In this document: one piece after another, positions 46,834-59,180 of the stretch
Layout: each line of letters begins with the position of its first letter
How positions within the stretch are numbered: the first letter of the stretch is position 1
Origin: Nageia nagi
Taxonomy: Eukaryota > Pinophyta
DNA: 64,000 nucleotides
Direction: 5' to 3'
Assembly (NCBI GenBank): GCA_050084985.1
Contig: JBITNC010000001.1
Span: 78,678,001-78,742,000, forward strand
Notes under the pieces: generated by a model
The model's input: only the letters and a program-made list of their open reading frames with translations
Databases searched by the model: none
Told to the model about the DNA's origin: nothing
Translations under genes and position numbers: made by a program

Positions 46834-47740
46834 AATATATTTTTATGCTTTTGAGATAAAATAAAATCAAAGCATGAATTCAAAGTAAAATAAGAAAAGT
46901 AAGAAGACACTCCTTGAAAACTTGTGACATGGTAGTAGCTTCAGATGCTTCAATTTTTGATTATGTTATGCCCACTCTTTGACTTGGTTATGACATGATG
47001 GATCTCTCATCATAGAAGCAATCCAAAGCAAAGAAAAAGGTACTTGAAAAGAGCTTAAATAAGAAATGATTTTGCACAATATATCTCAAATATAACCATG
47101 ATATGAAAAGTATGATAAATGATAAGAAAGCAAACCTTTCCTTGGTGACTTACCCACCAAGATAAAGATGATAAAAAGTTTAGATTGATCACCTTCATTT
47201 TCCAAGCCACCATGTTGCCATGGATTTTGATATGAATGGACCTTCCTTATAAAGGTACTAAATAATAAGCTTGACCCTTCCTTATAAAGTAATAAAAAAA
47301 CAAATATAATCAACTTGGTTTTCCAAGCCACCATGTTTCCATAGATTTTTTGCTAAGAGTGCCCCTTCCTTATAAAAGATACCAATGATATGAATAAAAA
47401 TAAAATACAATTTTGACATGTTTTGATAAGCATTATTGATAAGTATTATTGATAAGCAACTTATTTAACAGAAATGATATGAAATGAAATGAATGAAATA
47501 CATTTTTTTTATTTACCATGATATGGAAAAGATGATTGATTTTGGAACATTTTAGATCAACAAAATCTAGCAGCATCACCAGGAACTAGTAGCATTTCCA
47601 GGTTATGATTTCATTTTCTTAAAATGTTAGTATGAAACAACAAAGTTATGCATAATCTTATGAAAAATGGTCAAACATCAAATTTTTTCAAGTGCATTAC
47701 ATTAATTATATTGTGCTATTATTTACCATCAATTGTTGAT
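46834..47740 (-). other. element E 3' untranslated region with repeated hairpin
   Basis: Counterpart of 35266-36105 in B. The 'ccaagccaccatgttgccatgg' repeat occurs twice about 121 bp apart. The CTTGG...CCAAG hairpin is intact at 47314-47327 (loop AAAA on the coding strand) and decayed at 47193-47206. No gene seen. Confidence 0.6.
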
Positions 47741-48960
47741 AATTTATATGTAGCTTTTTCATAGTTTCAAATGACAATGTAAGGCCCTATCCAGTTAGGT
47801 TCAAACTTACCTTTCTTTACATTTTCCAAATCTTTAATGTTGGTAAGATTTTATTTTAGGACTAATTCACCAACTTTGAACTATTTAGGCTTTATCTTTT
47901 TGCTATATGCTTTTTGGATTCTATAATGGTAGACATAAATGTGTTCTAAAGCATTAACTCATTTTTCATCAAGGACCTCTAATTGGGCTAATCTAGCTTT
48001 TCTTCTATCCTCATCAGGAATGAGACCATCTAGTGACACATGAAGGGATGGGATCTCTAACTCAAAGGGAGCTACAACTTCATCACCATACATTAAGGAG
48101 AAAGGGTTTGCCACTATGGAGGTCCTTATACTGGTTCTATAGGCCCACAAAGCATAAGGGATTTATTCATACCAATATTTACCATATTTTGCAACATTTT
48201 TAGATAAGATACTCTTAATGACCTTGTTGGAAGCTTCAACTTGACCATTACATTAGAGGTAATATGGGGTAGAGAACTTTCATTCAATGTGATATTTAGC
48301 ACAAAATTATTTAACTTCATTATATTTAAAACTAGTACCATTATCCATGAACAATTTGGAAGGAACATCATATCTAGAAATGATAAACTCAATAAGAAAT
48401 TCAATAATCTTACCTCCTTTTGTAGATTGCATGGATATAGCCTCCATCCATTTTATGAAATATTCTATGGCTATAATGATAAAATTATAGCCATATCTTG
48501 AAATAGGGTTAATTTTACCATTAAAATCAAGTACCCAAATAGAAAAAGGCTAAGGAGATATAATAGAATGCAAAGCATGAGAAGGAGAAGGTTGAATACT
48601 AGCATTCTTTTGACATTATTCATATTTTTTGATATGTAATTCATAATTTGCAAGCATAATAGGCCAATAATAACCTAGTATAAGCAATTTTGTAATTAAA
48701 TTTAGCAGTCAAGTGTATGCCACAATCACCATTATGAACTTGTTGAAGGGCCATATCTACTTCATGCCTCATTAAACATCTAAGAAGAGCACCATCAAAA
48801 GATATTTTATACAATAAATTACTTAATATGACATACTTATTTGCTATTTTTTTAAGTCTAATCCTAGTATTATGATCAAAGGTAATAGGGATAATACCAT
48901 CTTTAAAATAATTAAAAATATCTTGATACCATTCACATGCATTGATACAAGTAGCAGAAA
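47741..48960 (-). pseudogene. element E integrase, catalytic triad retained
   Basis: Minus strand. The zinc region ('KNMNNVKRMLVF' in one frame; 'KKYEQC'-like text in another) lies at about 48840-48600. In the core, the first Asp is in 'WVLDFNGKIN' (about 48530), the second Asp in 'LFMDNGTSF' (about 48345) and the Glu in 'NGQVEASNK' (about 48240). The whole DDE triad is therefore readable, though with stops at Gln positions between them. The open frame 48150-47959 gives 'WAYRTSIRTSIVANPFSLMY' and 'DGLIPDEDRRKARLAQLEVL', the C-terminal core end. Integrase joins cDNA to chromosomal DNA. Confidence 0.85.
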
Positions 48961-48982
48961 AATAATGATCCTTACTGAAATC

Positions 48983-49477
48983 TTAAACAACAAAATCATG
49001 GGAAGGTTTATCGATATTTTTTATTAAGATAATGGTCTCCTTATATTCTATGTAAATGGGATCAAGGGAAGCAACACTATCCATAACATCAATATACCTA
49101 TTGTTTTCTCTTTGAATGTTTTCAATTTCATACTCATTGAAGTATACAAGGAGAATCTCCACCATTTCCTTGTATGGTTGTAACTTGGGATATTTGGTGT
49201 TATATATGTTGGACACTTGCTTCACAATGAGTTGAGAATCACCAAATATTTTAATCCTTTTTACTTTTAGAAGTATTGCAACCTTCAAATCTAAAATTAG
49301 AGGCTCATATTCTTTTGTGTTGTTATTGTAATAAAAAATTAAATAATAAGACATAGGGATAACATCACCATGAGGGTTGACAAGAATAATTCCTACCCTT
49401 GCTTTTTGAATACATTTATAACCATCAAATAATAGGTTACATTCATCATTTTTCATGAAAATATTAAAAACTTGCAT
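48983..49477 (-). pseudogene. element E second, archaeal-type RNase H
   Basis: A 164-codon uninterrupted frame on the minus strand. 'NLLFDGYKCIQKARVGIIL' holds the first Asp, 'NTKEYEPLILDLKVA' the Glu, 'IKIFGDSQLIVKQVSNIY' the second Asp and 'NNRYIDVMDSVASL' the last Asp. All four catalytic acids are present, and the domain is close to full length. It sits between the first RNase H and integrase, as in Tat elements. It is part of a broken polyprotein, but this domain alone has no visible lesion. Confidence 0.88.
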
Positions 49478-49644
49478 ATACCTAGGCTCAATAGTGAAAC
49501 AATAGCATAGGGATGCAATGATAGTGTATGGTCCAGGGGTGTTCTAGCTATTTATTTTATCTGGAAATTATTCCTGCATGTTGGATACTTCCTTTCATGG
49601 GTGATTGGTAATGAACTCTACTATTTTTTTCCCTTTATCAACTT

Positions 49645-50070
49645 CTAATTGATAAACACCAAATCAAATCCTTGAAGCAATATTAACCACTTTTCAACTC
49701 TTCCAGATAGGTAAGACTTGGACATAAGATATTTGAGAAGATTTGGTTGAGCTATGACATAAGTTGTATTTACAAGCATGTAATATCTTAAATTTTTTGT
49801 TGACAAGACTATAGCAAAACATATCTTTTCAAATGGAGTGTACCTTGTCTCATAATCAAGTAAAGTTTTGATAACATAGTAGATTGCTCTTTCCTTATTA
49901 TTATCATCCTTTTGAGCTAGCATTACCCCTAATGCACTTATTTTTGCTGAAACATAAAGTAAAACATTTTTCCAAATTATAAGAGGATAAAATTGGAGCA
50001 TTAGTAAGATACCATTTGATGTTTTCCAAAACCTTTTGACACTTTTTGTCCCAAATGAATTTCTCACCTT
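49645..50070 (-). pseudogene. element E first (Gypsy-type) RNase H
   Basis: A 140-codon minus-strand frame with 'LGVMLAQKDDNNKERAIYYV', 'LLDYETRYTPFEKICFAIV' and 'LRYYMLVNTTYVIAQPN', the Gypsy RNase H blocks. It ends 'VEKWLILLQGFDLVFIN'. The usual first acidic residue is replaced ('LLYVSAKISALG'), in keeping with the degenerate first RNase H of this lineage. A frameshift near 49910-50060 separates it from RT (frame 49904-50257). Confidence 0.82.
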
Positions 50071-50850
50071 TATTCAATAAATGAGAAAATGTGGAAGTCA
50101 TATGTGCTAGCTCAGTAATGAACCTTCTTATTACTTGAACTTTCCCTTGAATACTTATCAATTTCTTCAAGTTCTTAGGAGGAGCCAAATCAAGAATGGA
50201 TAAAAATTTCTTTGGATCCTTGTCTATACCTCTTCGTAAAAAAATGAACTCAAGCAATTTACCTAATGAGACTATAAATGCACACTTCTAAGGTTTCAAC
50301 TTCAACTTGTACTCTCTCATTCTCTAGAAGATCTTTTTCCAGTCTAAAATGTGATCCTCTTTGGTTATATATTTAGCTAAGATATCATTAATATATACCT
50401 CAACACTATTATAGATCATATCATGAAACTACTTACCATGGCTCTCTGATAAGTTACACATGTATTCTTTAGATCAAAAGGCATGACCACCCAACAAAAT
50501 GTTCTCTAAGGAGTAACAAAAGTTATATTATCTTGATCCTCCTTATTGATATTACTTTGATTATAGCTAGAAAATCAATCCATGAAAGATAAGAACTCAT
50601 GGCCTATTGTTGAGTCTATAATCATATCAATGTTAGATAGAGGAAAGGCATCTTTGGGACATGCCTTATTAATATCCTTGAAATCTATACAACATCTCAT
50701 TTCACCATTAGGCTTAGTTGTAGACATAATATTAGAAATACACAAATAATAATTAATGGGAATAATGAAACCAACAGTAAGATACTTCTTGATTTTCATT
50801 TTAATAGCAAGGGATACCCTAGGATGCATCTTTTTAGGTTGGTGTTAAAC
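50071..50850 (-). pseudogene. element E reverse transcriptase, catalytic box mutated
   Basis: The minus-strand frame 50829-50575 has 'TKPNGEMRCCIDFKDINKAC', 'PKDAFPLSNIDMIID' and 'FLSFMD', the first RT blocks. A stop and frameshift follow. At 50395-50384 the catalytic box reads Tyr-Ile-Asn-Asp instead of Tyr-Val-Asp-Asp, a G-to-A type change that would abolish polymerisation. The frame 50257-49904 carries the thumb/connection text ('FLRRGIDKDPKKF', 'LKKLISIQGKVQVIRRFITE'). RT copies the RNA genome. Confidence 0.85.
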
Positions 50851-52230
50851 TTGTTTGATATTTTCATTGAAAACTAGGATATGGTGATAAAATTAGGATC
50901 AAGACTAGGAATATCAAAATAAGACCATGAAAATATATCAAAAAACTCTTTTAATAGTAGGTGATACTTTTCCCATTCTTTCAAGGTTAACCAAGCTCCT
51001 ATTTTGATCAATTATGGGTCCTCTTGGGTATCGATATTAACTTCTCCTATTTCTTTACTAAGATAGGATATTTTGTCACTAAGTTGAAGAGGCATAAGAA
51101 ATGTCCCTAGTCTTATATCCAAACTCAACTATAAGAGATGAATAATAGAGTGGTGATGCTAGGAACCCAATGTCATCACCCCATTAAGGGAAAGGAAGAC
51201 TAATTATGAAAGAAAGACTACCTAGACCTATGATTGATTCAACAAAAAATGAATGAAAATGAAAAAGAACATGCAAAAAATAAATGGAAACAAAAATAAT
51301 CATGGCTCTAACTTGCAATTTCTACATCATATATGCATATATTCTCACCAAAATATGCCTAATGTCATATGAACCATGCTCCAAGACTCTTTTCATTGGA
51401 CTTAGGAAACTGCCCCCATCTTCTCAAGAATGGCATCATCAATCTTGAAAATGTCCACTCAAATTAGAGTTGTAAGAGGTAGGAATGGATCTACTTAATA
51501 AGTTTATAAATATTTTGTTGGACTATGCATCATCCCACAATGCAACTACTTATCATATATCAATCTAGTGCAACCATGATCATTGTTGTCCACATGTTGA
51601 ACTGTTAGAAGTGATGAAGATGAGCTAGTTATAGAAACATAAAATACAACTCCTATTGCTCTCTTATGCTTACCTTCATTTGGAATATGATCTATGATGC
51701 CCTACTCATTTTTAACTAATCCTTTTTTATTATACTGATATTTATGCATATATTCATCAGCGAAAGTAGAATCAATGCTATTGAAATGCATACTTACCTG
51801 ACATAGTATCTTCTATGAAATAGGAGTAGTGTATTCACTATTGGATGCACTTTTTTCATTGTACTCTTAGTATAAGATATTTGCATCTTCAATCGAATCA
51901 TTTTCATGCTTAGGAACATAGAAATAATGCTTAGCTACAATCTCCTTTGGGCAACAACATCACATTTATGGGATTACAAGGGGTCATCCAAGCTCTCTAA
52001 AATTCTCCTAGATGTTTATCTTTGGGATTCTATAGGCTCCAATAATTACCTCTTATGAGGTAACAACTATAATAAGTGTTGATGTATCTTCATCACTTTT
52101 GATCAAATCATGAGGAATTCAAAACCTCTTAACTTTCTAATACACATCTGTAGGACTATCCTTTACATGAATATAATTTGTTTGCCTTTGTGCATAAATT
52201 TAATCGATCGATGCAATATGGAAGTAATAG
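50851..52230 (-). other. element E protease-RT linker
   Basis: Decayed linker, equivalent to 30061-32119 in B but without the solo LTR, so it shows the empty site at about 51530. No domain recognised. Confidence 0.5.
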
Positions 52231-52700
52231 CCCTAATCTTATGGATACAAGGTCTATCAAGTAATAAGTTATATGGAAAATTTACTTGAAAAACATACAC
52301 TTTTTGATGAACCATTTTACCACCTACTTCAATAGGTATAGATACATATCCACTGCATTTCGTTTCAGTATTATCAAATCCTTTGATGCTAATAGTGGTT
52401 CATTTCATTTTTGCATATATGGAAGGGAAGTATTTTTATAACAATTCAATAAAATATACATTTACATTTGAACTAGTATCAATCAAATATTTCTTAATGG
52501 GAACACCATTAATATTAGCATAGATATATAGTCCTAAATGTTTCTCAATGACATCTTCACTAGGTAGTTCACTCTCTTGAAAAGAAAGCATGTTATAAAA
52601 TAACTCAGTGTTAAGATTACCTACTAATTCAACAAATTTAGCAACAAGAATATCCACATCAACTTTAGTTTTCTTAAGTGTATCAAACAAGGCATCTCTA
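52231..52700 (-). pseudogene. element E retropepsin, degenerate
   Basis: The open minus-strand frame 52690-52436 runs through 'EKHLGLYIYANINGVPIKKY' and 'LIDTSSNVNVYFIELL', the catalytic region, with Asp-Thr-Ser-Ser in place of the commoner Asp-Thr/Ser-Gly. After a stop the text continues to an 'LLLDRPCIHKIRAI' block (about 52285-52240), the LLGRPW-like end. It is better preserved than in B. Confidence 0.75.
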
Positions 52701-54060
52701 TGTTCAATTGATAATTACAAAAGTTCAAAAGTAATTATCTTGGAATGAGTTACCTTTAATTTCTCAAGGATTTGTTGCATACTAGGATTGCGAGGGATCT
52801 CTATTTGCTTTGCTATAGCTAGATTGACACTCCTTCTAGTTCTTCCTCTCCTAGTGGCACCATATAGTTCTTGGTTGAAGATGATGTTTATTGTATGGGG
52901 TTCAACATTCTTAGAATCTACTACATAGGTCTCATACTATATCTTTCCATCATATAACAATTTCCATAATTTCTTTCTCAAGATCATACATACATTTATT
53001 ATGTGACCTTTAACTTTGTGATAATCAAAGAATTCTATTTTATTATAGCAACTAGGTTTGTCATCATGAGGATCTAGTTCTTATTTTGTATTAGGTTTGA
53101 TTAGTCCTTTTTGTACATAGTCCTTGAACATAATTGCAAGAGCCAAAGGTAACCTATTGTTCTTCCTAAAATTTTTCTTTGTTTGACTCTTTTATTTCTC
53201 TTTGCATGAGGGTTCTTCTATGGCATTCATCTCTTTTTCTTTTTCTTTTTAAATATCTACCTCTCTTTGTTTCTTTGCTAGGGTTTCCATTATTCAAGTC
53301 ATCCATATCAACTAAGCACTTCTTTTTTTAGGTAAGCCTATGTATAATCTTGGTAGAAGGTAAGGTCATGTAGTCTAAGGATATGGAATTTAATTTAGGG
53401 TAGATATTGTGGATAAACATATATGTGACATGAGACTTAGATAAGGTTTCAAGAATTATGCTCCATAGTTTTTGAAATCTTTGGGCAAATTTATCAAATC
53501 TCTCATTAGGATCTTGGATGGCACTAACTAGATTGAAACTATCATTTTTATAGGAGCAAGATATTTTAAATGGATATAAAATTTTGATATAAGTTATACA
53601 TATCAAATAATTGATTTAATGGGAAAAGATAAGTACCAATTGAGTGCATCACCTTTTAGTGTAGTAGGAAAGTATTTGGCCATCAAATTATCATTCATGC
53701 TAAATTTCAATTTGAATTTCATCTTAAAAGCCTTGAAATGATCCATAGGATCTCCTTCACCATTGTATATATCAAAAATAGGTTCCACTTGTAAATTGGA
53801 TGCCCTAGTATTGTGAATATCATCACATAACATACTTAAATCCTAGTCATGGGTGGAGTACTTCCAAAGGATCAATTGTTGCCCCCGATGTTATAGGCTT
53901 CACTTCTTTCTTCATTTCCATATAACATATTTTTAAGATTAGCTTTGGTGACCTCATCAAAGTTATTGACCATGGAAAGAAATTAAGCAGGTTCAATTTT
54001 TGAAACACTTGAAATGAGAGATTAGTCATATCTCAAACCCTAGGGTTTCAATACAACTAG
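52701..54060 (-). pseudogene. element E gag, degenerate
   Basis: Minus strand. 'FDIYNGEGDPMDHFKAFKMK' and 'AKYFPTTLKGDALNWYLS' (53833-53603) form the conserved Gag core with the Gly-Asp-Ala-Leu-x-Trp motif. The frame 53606-53328 continues with 'PNERFDKFAQRFQKLW' and 'HNIYPKLNSISLDYM'. A zinc-knuckle-like 'CYNKIEFFDYHKVKGH' remnant lies at about 53065-53015. The N-terminal part (54029-53847) is readable in another frame. Stops and frameshifts disable it. Gag packages element RNA. Confidence 0.78.
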
Positions 54061-54104
54061 TGAAGGATAATATGATGTATTGAAAATAAGTTGATTTCAT
54101 CAAT

Positions 54105-54110
54105 TGTTAT
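54105..54110 (-). mobile_element. element E 5' LTR, inner end cut off by solo LTR F
   Basis: TGTTAT, the last six bases of the E 5' LTR on its coding side, separated from the rest (54613-55329) by the solo LTR. Confidence 0.7.
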
Positions 54111-54607
54111 TGATGGAACTAACACTAACAATATAATTCTTAAATAACCAAGATCTCTTGAAAACTCATAAACACATCTAAATAACTCATAAAATAATAT
54201 CATAACATAACATAAGATGTAAGTGGTTCCTCCAATTAGGAGTGCATCCACTAACTAGATCTCACTTCATTCACCAATATGAACTCTTATAATCCTCCTA
54301 AACTTTTCTTCTAAACACTATCTTATAGCATAACTTTACTCCACAAATTGTTGTGTAATTACAAAGAGAGAGCCTTATATTTATAGGCTAAAATCCCTCT
54401 TGGATCACCTTTTTACCCAATGTACAAATGTATGACATGTAACTCCCTTTTACCCAAGGGGCATGCTCATGACATGGAGTGTAGGACAAGTTACATTATC
54501 ATATTCACTTAAATACTTAAGGTATCAAATGATACCCTTAAGTATTAGTGAACTTACATAGAAGATTATTACAAAACCTTTACAATAATACATTATACAT
54601 TCCAACA
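54111..54607 (-). mobile_element. solo Copia LTR F in element E
   Basis: Reverse-oriented copy of the element C LTR (plus strand ends ...CATTCCAACA), flanked by GTTAT (54106-54110) and ATTAT (54608-54612), with one transition. It includes the 35-bp inverted repeat (54512-54546) and the TATA-like box (54376-54386). It inserted six bases inside the E LTR, beside the primer site. The inner LTR end is more decayed than the outer. Confidence 0.85.
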
Positions 54608-54612
54608 ATTAT

Positions 54613-55329
54613 AACAAAATTAATAATTATTAGGGTTATGTACAAATTAATTAAATTCTCCAATTAAATATGAAAATAGCAAATTGATGACATGAAAGAT
54701 GATAATACCTAATTTACCTTGACCTATAAAAATTGGATTAATAGAAGATACAAACTTGTACTTTACCTATGATGACAAACAAAGGTGAAATTCAATTGAA
54801 AAAGGATGAACAATTAACTTCCTTAAAATACAAATCCACTAATCTAATCTCAACCTAGTGATGGCACTAGAAACCCAATGATGATGATCGATTATCATTA
54901 CAAAATGCATCAACCTTTCACTCAATATCATCATCCCACCTTCAATGCATTGAATCTTGATTATGAAGGGATGACAGATCGTAGAAATGCAAAGCTCAAA
55001 GTATAAAAAAATCTAGAGATGATAGGTGGCATTTAGAAATACCAATCAAGATTAACACAAGCATATTTCCACCTATCAAGTATTTAGGATTATATCATGT
55101 CATGTCATATCTTTGATCATGCACAACCCCTCCATCTTTATAGGTAATAGGTATAGTGCTAAGGCTCCTCCTTATGTTTATTATGATGTCGAGTGGACCT
55201 GTTACCACAAAACATAAAGGTAGATAAGAGTGGACATGCAAAAGAGAATTTATTTAATAAATTAAATAAATCATTCAAATATCTAAAAAGTATTTTAATT
55301 AAATCAAAATTCCTTTTTAGGTGTTAACA
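54613..55329 (-). mobile_element. element E 5' LTR, main part
   Basis: Matches 46114-46833 in the same orientation and the B LTRs in reverse. Ends AGGTGTTAACA at 55329, followed by the GTGAG duplication. Confidence 0.88.
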
Positions 55330-55334
55330 GTGAG

Positions 55335-57286
55335 GTACAATAAAAGGCCACCCATATATAATTAGATCCAACTAAATAACATATCAATCAAATATCAAAC
55401 ACTATGATGAAACTAATAAAGAACCAATATTTTGAAAAGTAGGAGTCAAAAAGGATAAGGAATAAGCCTTATAAATGATAGATATAGCTAACAACAAAAA
55501 ATACTAGTGTACATACAATACTAATCATATATAATATTGTTATCAGGGAACTAAATATTAGTCTTAGTATATATTACCATACCAATAAAATTTTGGTACC
55601 CATTGATGCCAAAATAGTATAAATCCAAGTGAAGATAAATACAACACAACAAGCTTTGATGATAATAAGTGCATATCTATAGGCGACCTCTAACAAGATT
55701 TAGGACACTTAAGAAAAATATTTTCAATTGGATCCAAAAAAATAATAAATTATGGGTCATTTAACAATATCATAAATTTCTTAATTGATTTTATTTAGAC
55801 TCATAAACAAGAGTTGAATAAAGCTATAAATCAAATCTAAGTACTCTAACCTCTAGAAAAGTTCATACATTTTAGTATAACATTATATTATCATTAAATT
55901 TTTAGAATAAAAGATGGAAGTACAAGTATCAACATGACTTCAATATTGATATACACTTTTCTAGAATAGCCCACAAATTAGAGATCCACTTCATCAGTTC
56001 AATCTTTAGCATCCACTTCTATTTAGGTTAACAGGGGAGAATTGGATATTGTACATATTAAAAAAACTTGAGAAAGTTTTGTACATGATGTTGAAATACA
56101 TATATGATGGATATAGATAAATAGTTTTTATTGTTCAACATTGTGTATAAAATATTTGATAAATAATTATCATAAAGCTTTTTACAAATATTGTATATAT
56201 GAATAAATGATGCAATAATAATTAATGTTGATAACACTCTTAAAAATAAAATAATCATGACAAAAGGAATCAAAAGAAAAGACTTAATAATAGTGTAATG
56301 AAAGTTATTAGTTAGTGTTACCTTAAAAATTAAAGAAGTCATAAGGATAAGACTTCAAGAGAAGATGGGGAAAATATTACTAGAAGAAAATTCTAAAATA
56401 ACTCTTGTAATTAATTAAACTAACCAAGAATTACCATGCATAATAAATCAATAACAAATTACCAAAAATATTAAACAAATTATTATTAACTAACAAATCA
56501 CCAAGAGAAGCAATGAATTATCATAAGTTATCAAAATAGAAGTAGATATAAAAATCAAAATAAGATCATGATGAAATAAAGAAGATATATATTAGGTCAT
56601 AATATGAATAATTAAGATACTTATAGAATCATCAAAGAATCTAAATGGACTAAGAGCATACGTATTCAAGTATTTATTATTAGTATTAATCAACATAGTT
56701 CTGATATTTTTATTTTCAATAGTTATACTTATTAAGATCTTTTAGCATCGCTTTAGGAAGTAACATAAAATCTACTAGATACATTATTAGGATTCACATT
56801 AAGCAACTAATATGCATCTAAATAGGTAAGAAGTGAAATTTTTTCTTTATTGAAAATAACTACATTATTAACAACACTTATTTATATGGTAGATAACACC
56901 AATTAATTGATGTCATTACACTTTTAATGACTCTATAAATTAGTAAAAAGTTTTATAAAAAATAGAAACCTGCATGAAAAAAGATAATTTCATATTAAAT
57001 TTAGATAACTCTTAAAAACAAAGATTAGAGAAATAAATTGGATGCAAAACCTAGTAACTTCCCACATAATATTGCTTTAAATTATTACTTATGAGTTTCA
57101 TGGGGGGGAAATCACATATAGGCAATCCATAATCAATTTATATTCTTCATACCCATCTTTATAAATATACAATGAAAATATAGTAAATATACATCAAGTT
57201 ATGGTTAAAGATAATTGAAGATGTAACCAAATAAATGCATGTTATAGTATATTTTGGATAAAAAAAGAATGATGTGGCTATTAAAA
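55335..57286. other. unassigned AT-rich sequence
   Basis: No LTR, tandem array or supported gene. The minus-strand frame 56058-56342 encodes a hydrophobic, low-complexity peptide that I do not regard as a gene. Confidence 0.4.
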
Positions 57287-57601
57287 ATTATTATCTATAA
57301 TAACCTATAAGGGGACATCGTGATGGCAAAGTGATTCAAATAAGTGAGATGAGGTCACAATTTTGAATCCCCTTGATGGATCCCTAATGGCACTATGTGG
57401 CTATAGTTTGGATGTATTTCAATTGTATTATGACTAGTTTGTGGGGCCTGGATAAAAACCCTGATGTAAAAAATCCCACCTAGGTAAAGAACTTACGATT
57501 TACCTTGAGTCATGTGATTAGTTGGTAGGATCATGGCTTCGAGAGGATTAGTGGCTCCATTTGACACCTCCTATTATCAAAAACATTATTGTCTATAATA
57601 A
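57287..57601 (+). mobile_element. tRNA-derived SINE with 17-bp target duplication
   Basis: The body 57304-57584 is flanked by ATTATTATCTATAATAA (57287-57303) and ATTATTGTCTATAATAA (57585-57601), one transition apart. Its head 'ggggacatcgtgatggcaaa' starts at 57311. The tgatggcaaag at 57321-57331 resembles a Pol III A box and attttgaatcc (57359-57370) a B box, as in tRNA-derived plant SINEs. The body is about 280 bp and ends in a short A-rich stretch. It has no coding capacity and would be mobilised by a LINE. The family was not identified. Confidence 0.7.
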
Positions 57602-58030
57602 ACAATTTGAATCAAAATATGATTCAATAATATGAATGTGATATAATAAAAAGAGAAAGGATAAAAAAGTGTAAAAGTGAAATATTAGTAATAATTAAGG
57701 TTCCAAATGATGAGGTTAATAATTCTTTGAGATAAAAATGGTAAACTTGTAGCATTTAAAATAAGAAAATCAATATAAAAAGACCTACATAAAGGATAAT
57801 TCATGGAGGTCTATATTTATCTTGTCAAGCTTCAAATTTAACCTCAAGAAATTACATAACTAACAAGGACTTAATCATCTTGAAAGTAAATAATCTAAGC
57901 TATTAAAATGAGAACAAGATTAACTTCTATCAATGTTTGCCAATAAATAAATAAGAAAAATATTACTAATTTGACTCAAAGAACATGAAAACCTAAAGTA
58001 TCTCATAGAGCAAGTGGAACTTAATAGATG
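57602..58030. other. unassigned AT-rich sequence
   Basis: Short spacer between the SINE and element G; nothing supported. Confidence 0.4.
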
Positions 58031-58710
58031 TGTAACAACCTAATTTATGCATAATATCATAATATCTAGTATCTTAAATGGATTTAAGTATAATATAGAC
58101 TAATAAAAATGAATTAAATTACTAGTTTATTTTATTACCTATGAAATTATCAAATGTTCTTATGCTAGTCCAAATAACATAACTTCTTAAATATGAACTA
58201 TATTTGATCACCAAATAATGAACAAAGTATAGATATCTCATCTACAAAAAATTCAATGAATAATCTTCCAATTTTCATGTATAATGGATATAAAAAATGG
58301 GATCATCCATATTATTTCCATTGTAGTATTTTGACAAATAAAACTTATATATGAAATGTGCAAGCCTACAAGATGTCACTCTCCAAATTGCATACAAAAT
58401 AGACTCAAAAATAATAACAACCATGTTAGTATTTTTGAGGAATTATACAAAATACGAAGAATAACAATAGAGAGTAAAAAATATTAGTCTAATAGGTGGT
58501 GTCGAGATATATCATTTATGTTATAGCATGCTCAATATCAACCTATCAAGACTCTTTATGGAACTTCTATCCTAGTAAGGAATGACAAGCCTTTCTCTTC
58601 CTTTCATACATATATTATTATATTGATACTTGTACCTTTTAATTAATATTTTTTCTAGATACCATACATATTATTATATGATAAATAGAATTTATTTTTA
58701 GGTATCTACA
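58031..58710 (-). mobile_element. element G 3' LTR
   Basis: Plus strand TGTAACAACC...GGTATCTACA. It aligns with 61330-62011, for instance 'aaaaatgaattaaatta' and 'ttttaattaatattttttctagata' blocks. Confidence 0.75.
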
Positions 58711-58724
58711 ATTTTCCCCTCTTT
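58711..58724 (-). other. element G polypurine tract
   Basis: Minus strand AAAGAGGGGAAAAT, directly before the LTR start on that strand. Confidence 0.65.
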
Positions 58725-58959
58725 AGGTATGTAATGATGAGAATTAGAATTGCATATCCAATGTAATTACATTGATAAGAAGAGAACAATGTAAGAAACC
58801 ATAGCACATACCATAGATATGTTGATGCTCCTTCCACACCCTCTTTTTATCTTGATTTCCCTAGGAATTAAGAAATTTTTTTTACTGAAAATAAAGATTA
58901 TGATTTGAAGTTAATGTTATCTAACCAAATGGATCATTGACAACTTGTACCCATGGAGG

Positions 58960-59180
58960 AACTTTTAATGCTCCATAAATACTAAAAAGGGTTTTTATAT
59001 GGAATTTTTAATTCCCAAAAATATCTAAAAAGGGGTTTTCTATGAAGATTTTAATTCCTTACAAAAAATAAAAAGGATTTTCCTATGCAACTTTGAATGC
59101 CCCCAAAAAACCAAAAAGGGTTTTTTATGGAATTTTTAATGCTTCAAATAAACCAAAAAGGATTTTTCTATAGATCTTTT
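58960..59180. repeat. 43-bp tandem repeat in element G
   Basis: The block 'aaaaaggg(t/a)tttt' starts at 58984, 59027, 59070, 59113 and 59155: spacings 43, 43, 43 and 42. Each unit also contains 'ggaatttttaat'-like text. Confidence 0.8.

Larger units (their letters stand above)
46114..55329 (-). mobile_element. element E: Tat-lineage Gypsy retrotransposon, reverse orientation
   Basis: Same family as B, inverted. LTRs are 46114-46833 (720 bp) and 54105-54110 plus 54613-55329 (723 bp without the solo LTR insertion). Perfect GTGAG duplication at 46109-46113 and 55330-55334. Gag, protease, RT, both RNase H domains and integrase follow in order on the minus strand. It is the best preserved of the three Gypsy elements: integrase keeps its DDE triad and the second RNase H is open across 164 codons, but RT's catalytic box is mutated and many stops remain. 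Confidence 0.92.

Noticed and set aside
56058-56342. Hydrophobic 94-codon minus-strand frame that could be a membrane protein.
   Set aside because: Composition follows the local AT-rich DNA; no start context, homology or neighbouring signal supports a gene.
57311-57372. Possible tRNA gene.
   Set aside because: Only box-like sequences are present; no cloverleaf can be formed, and the flanking 17-bp duplication points to a SINE.
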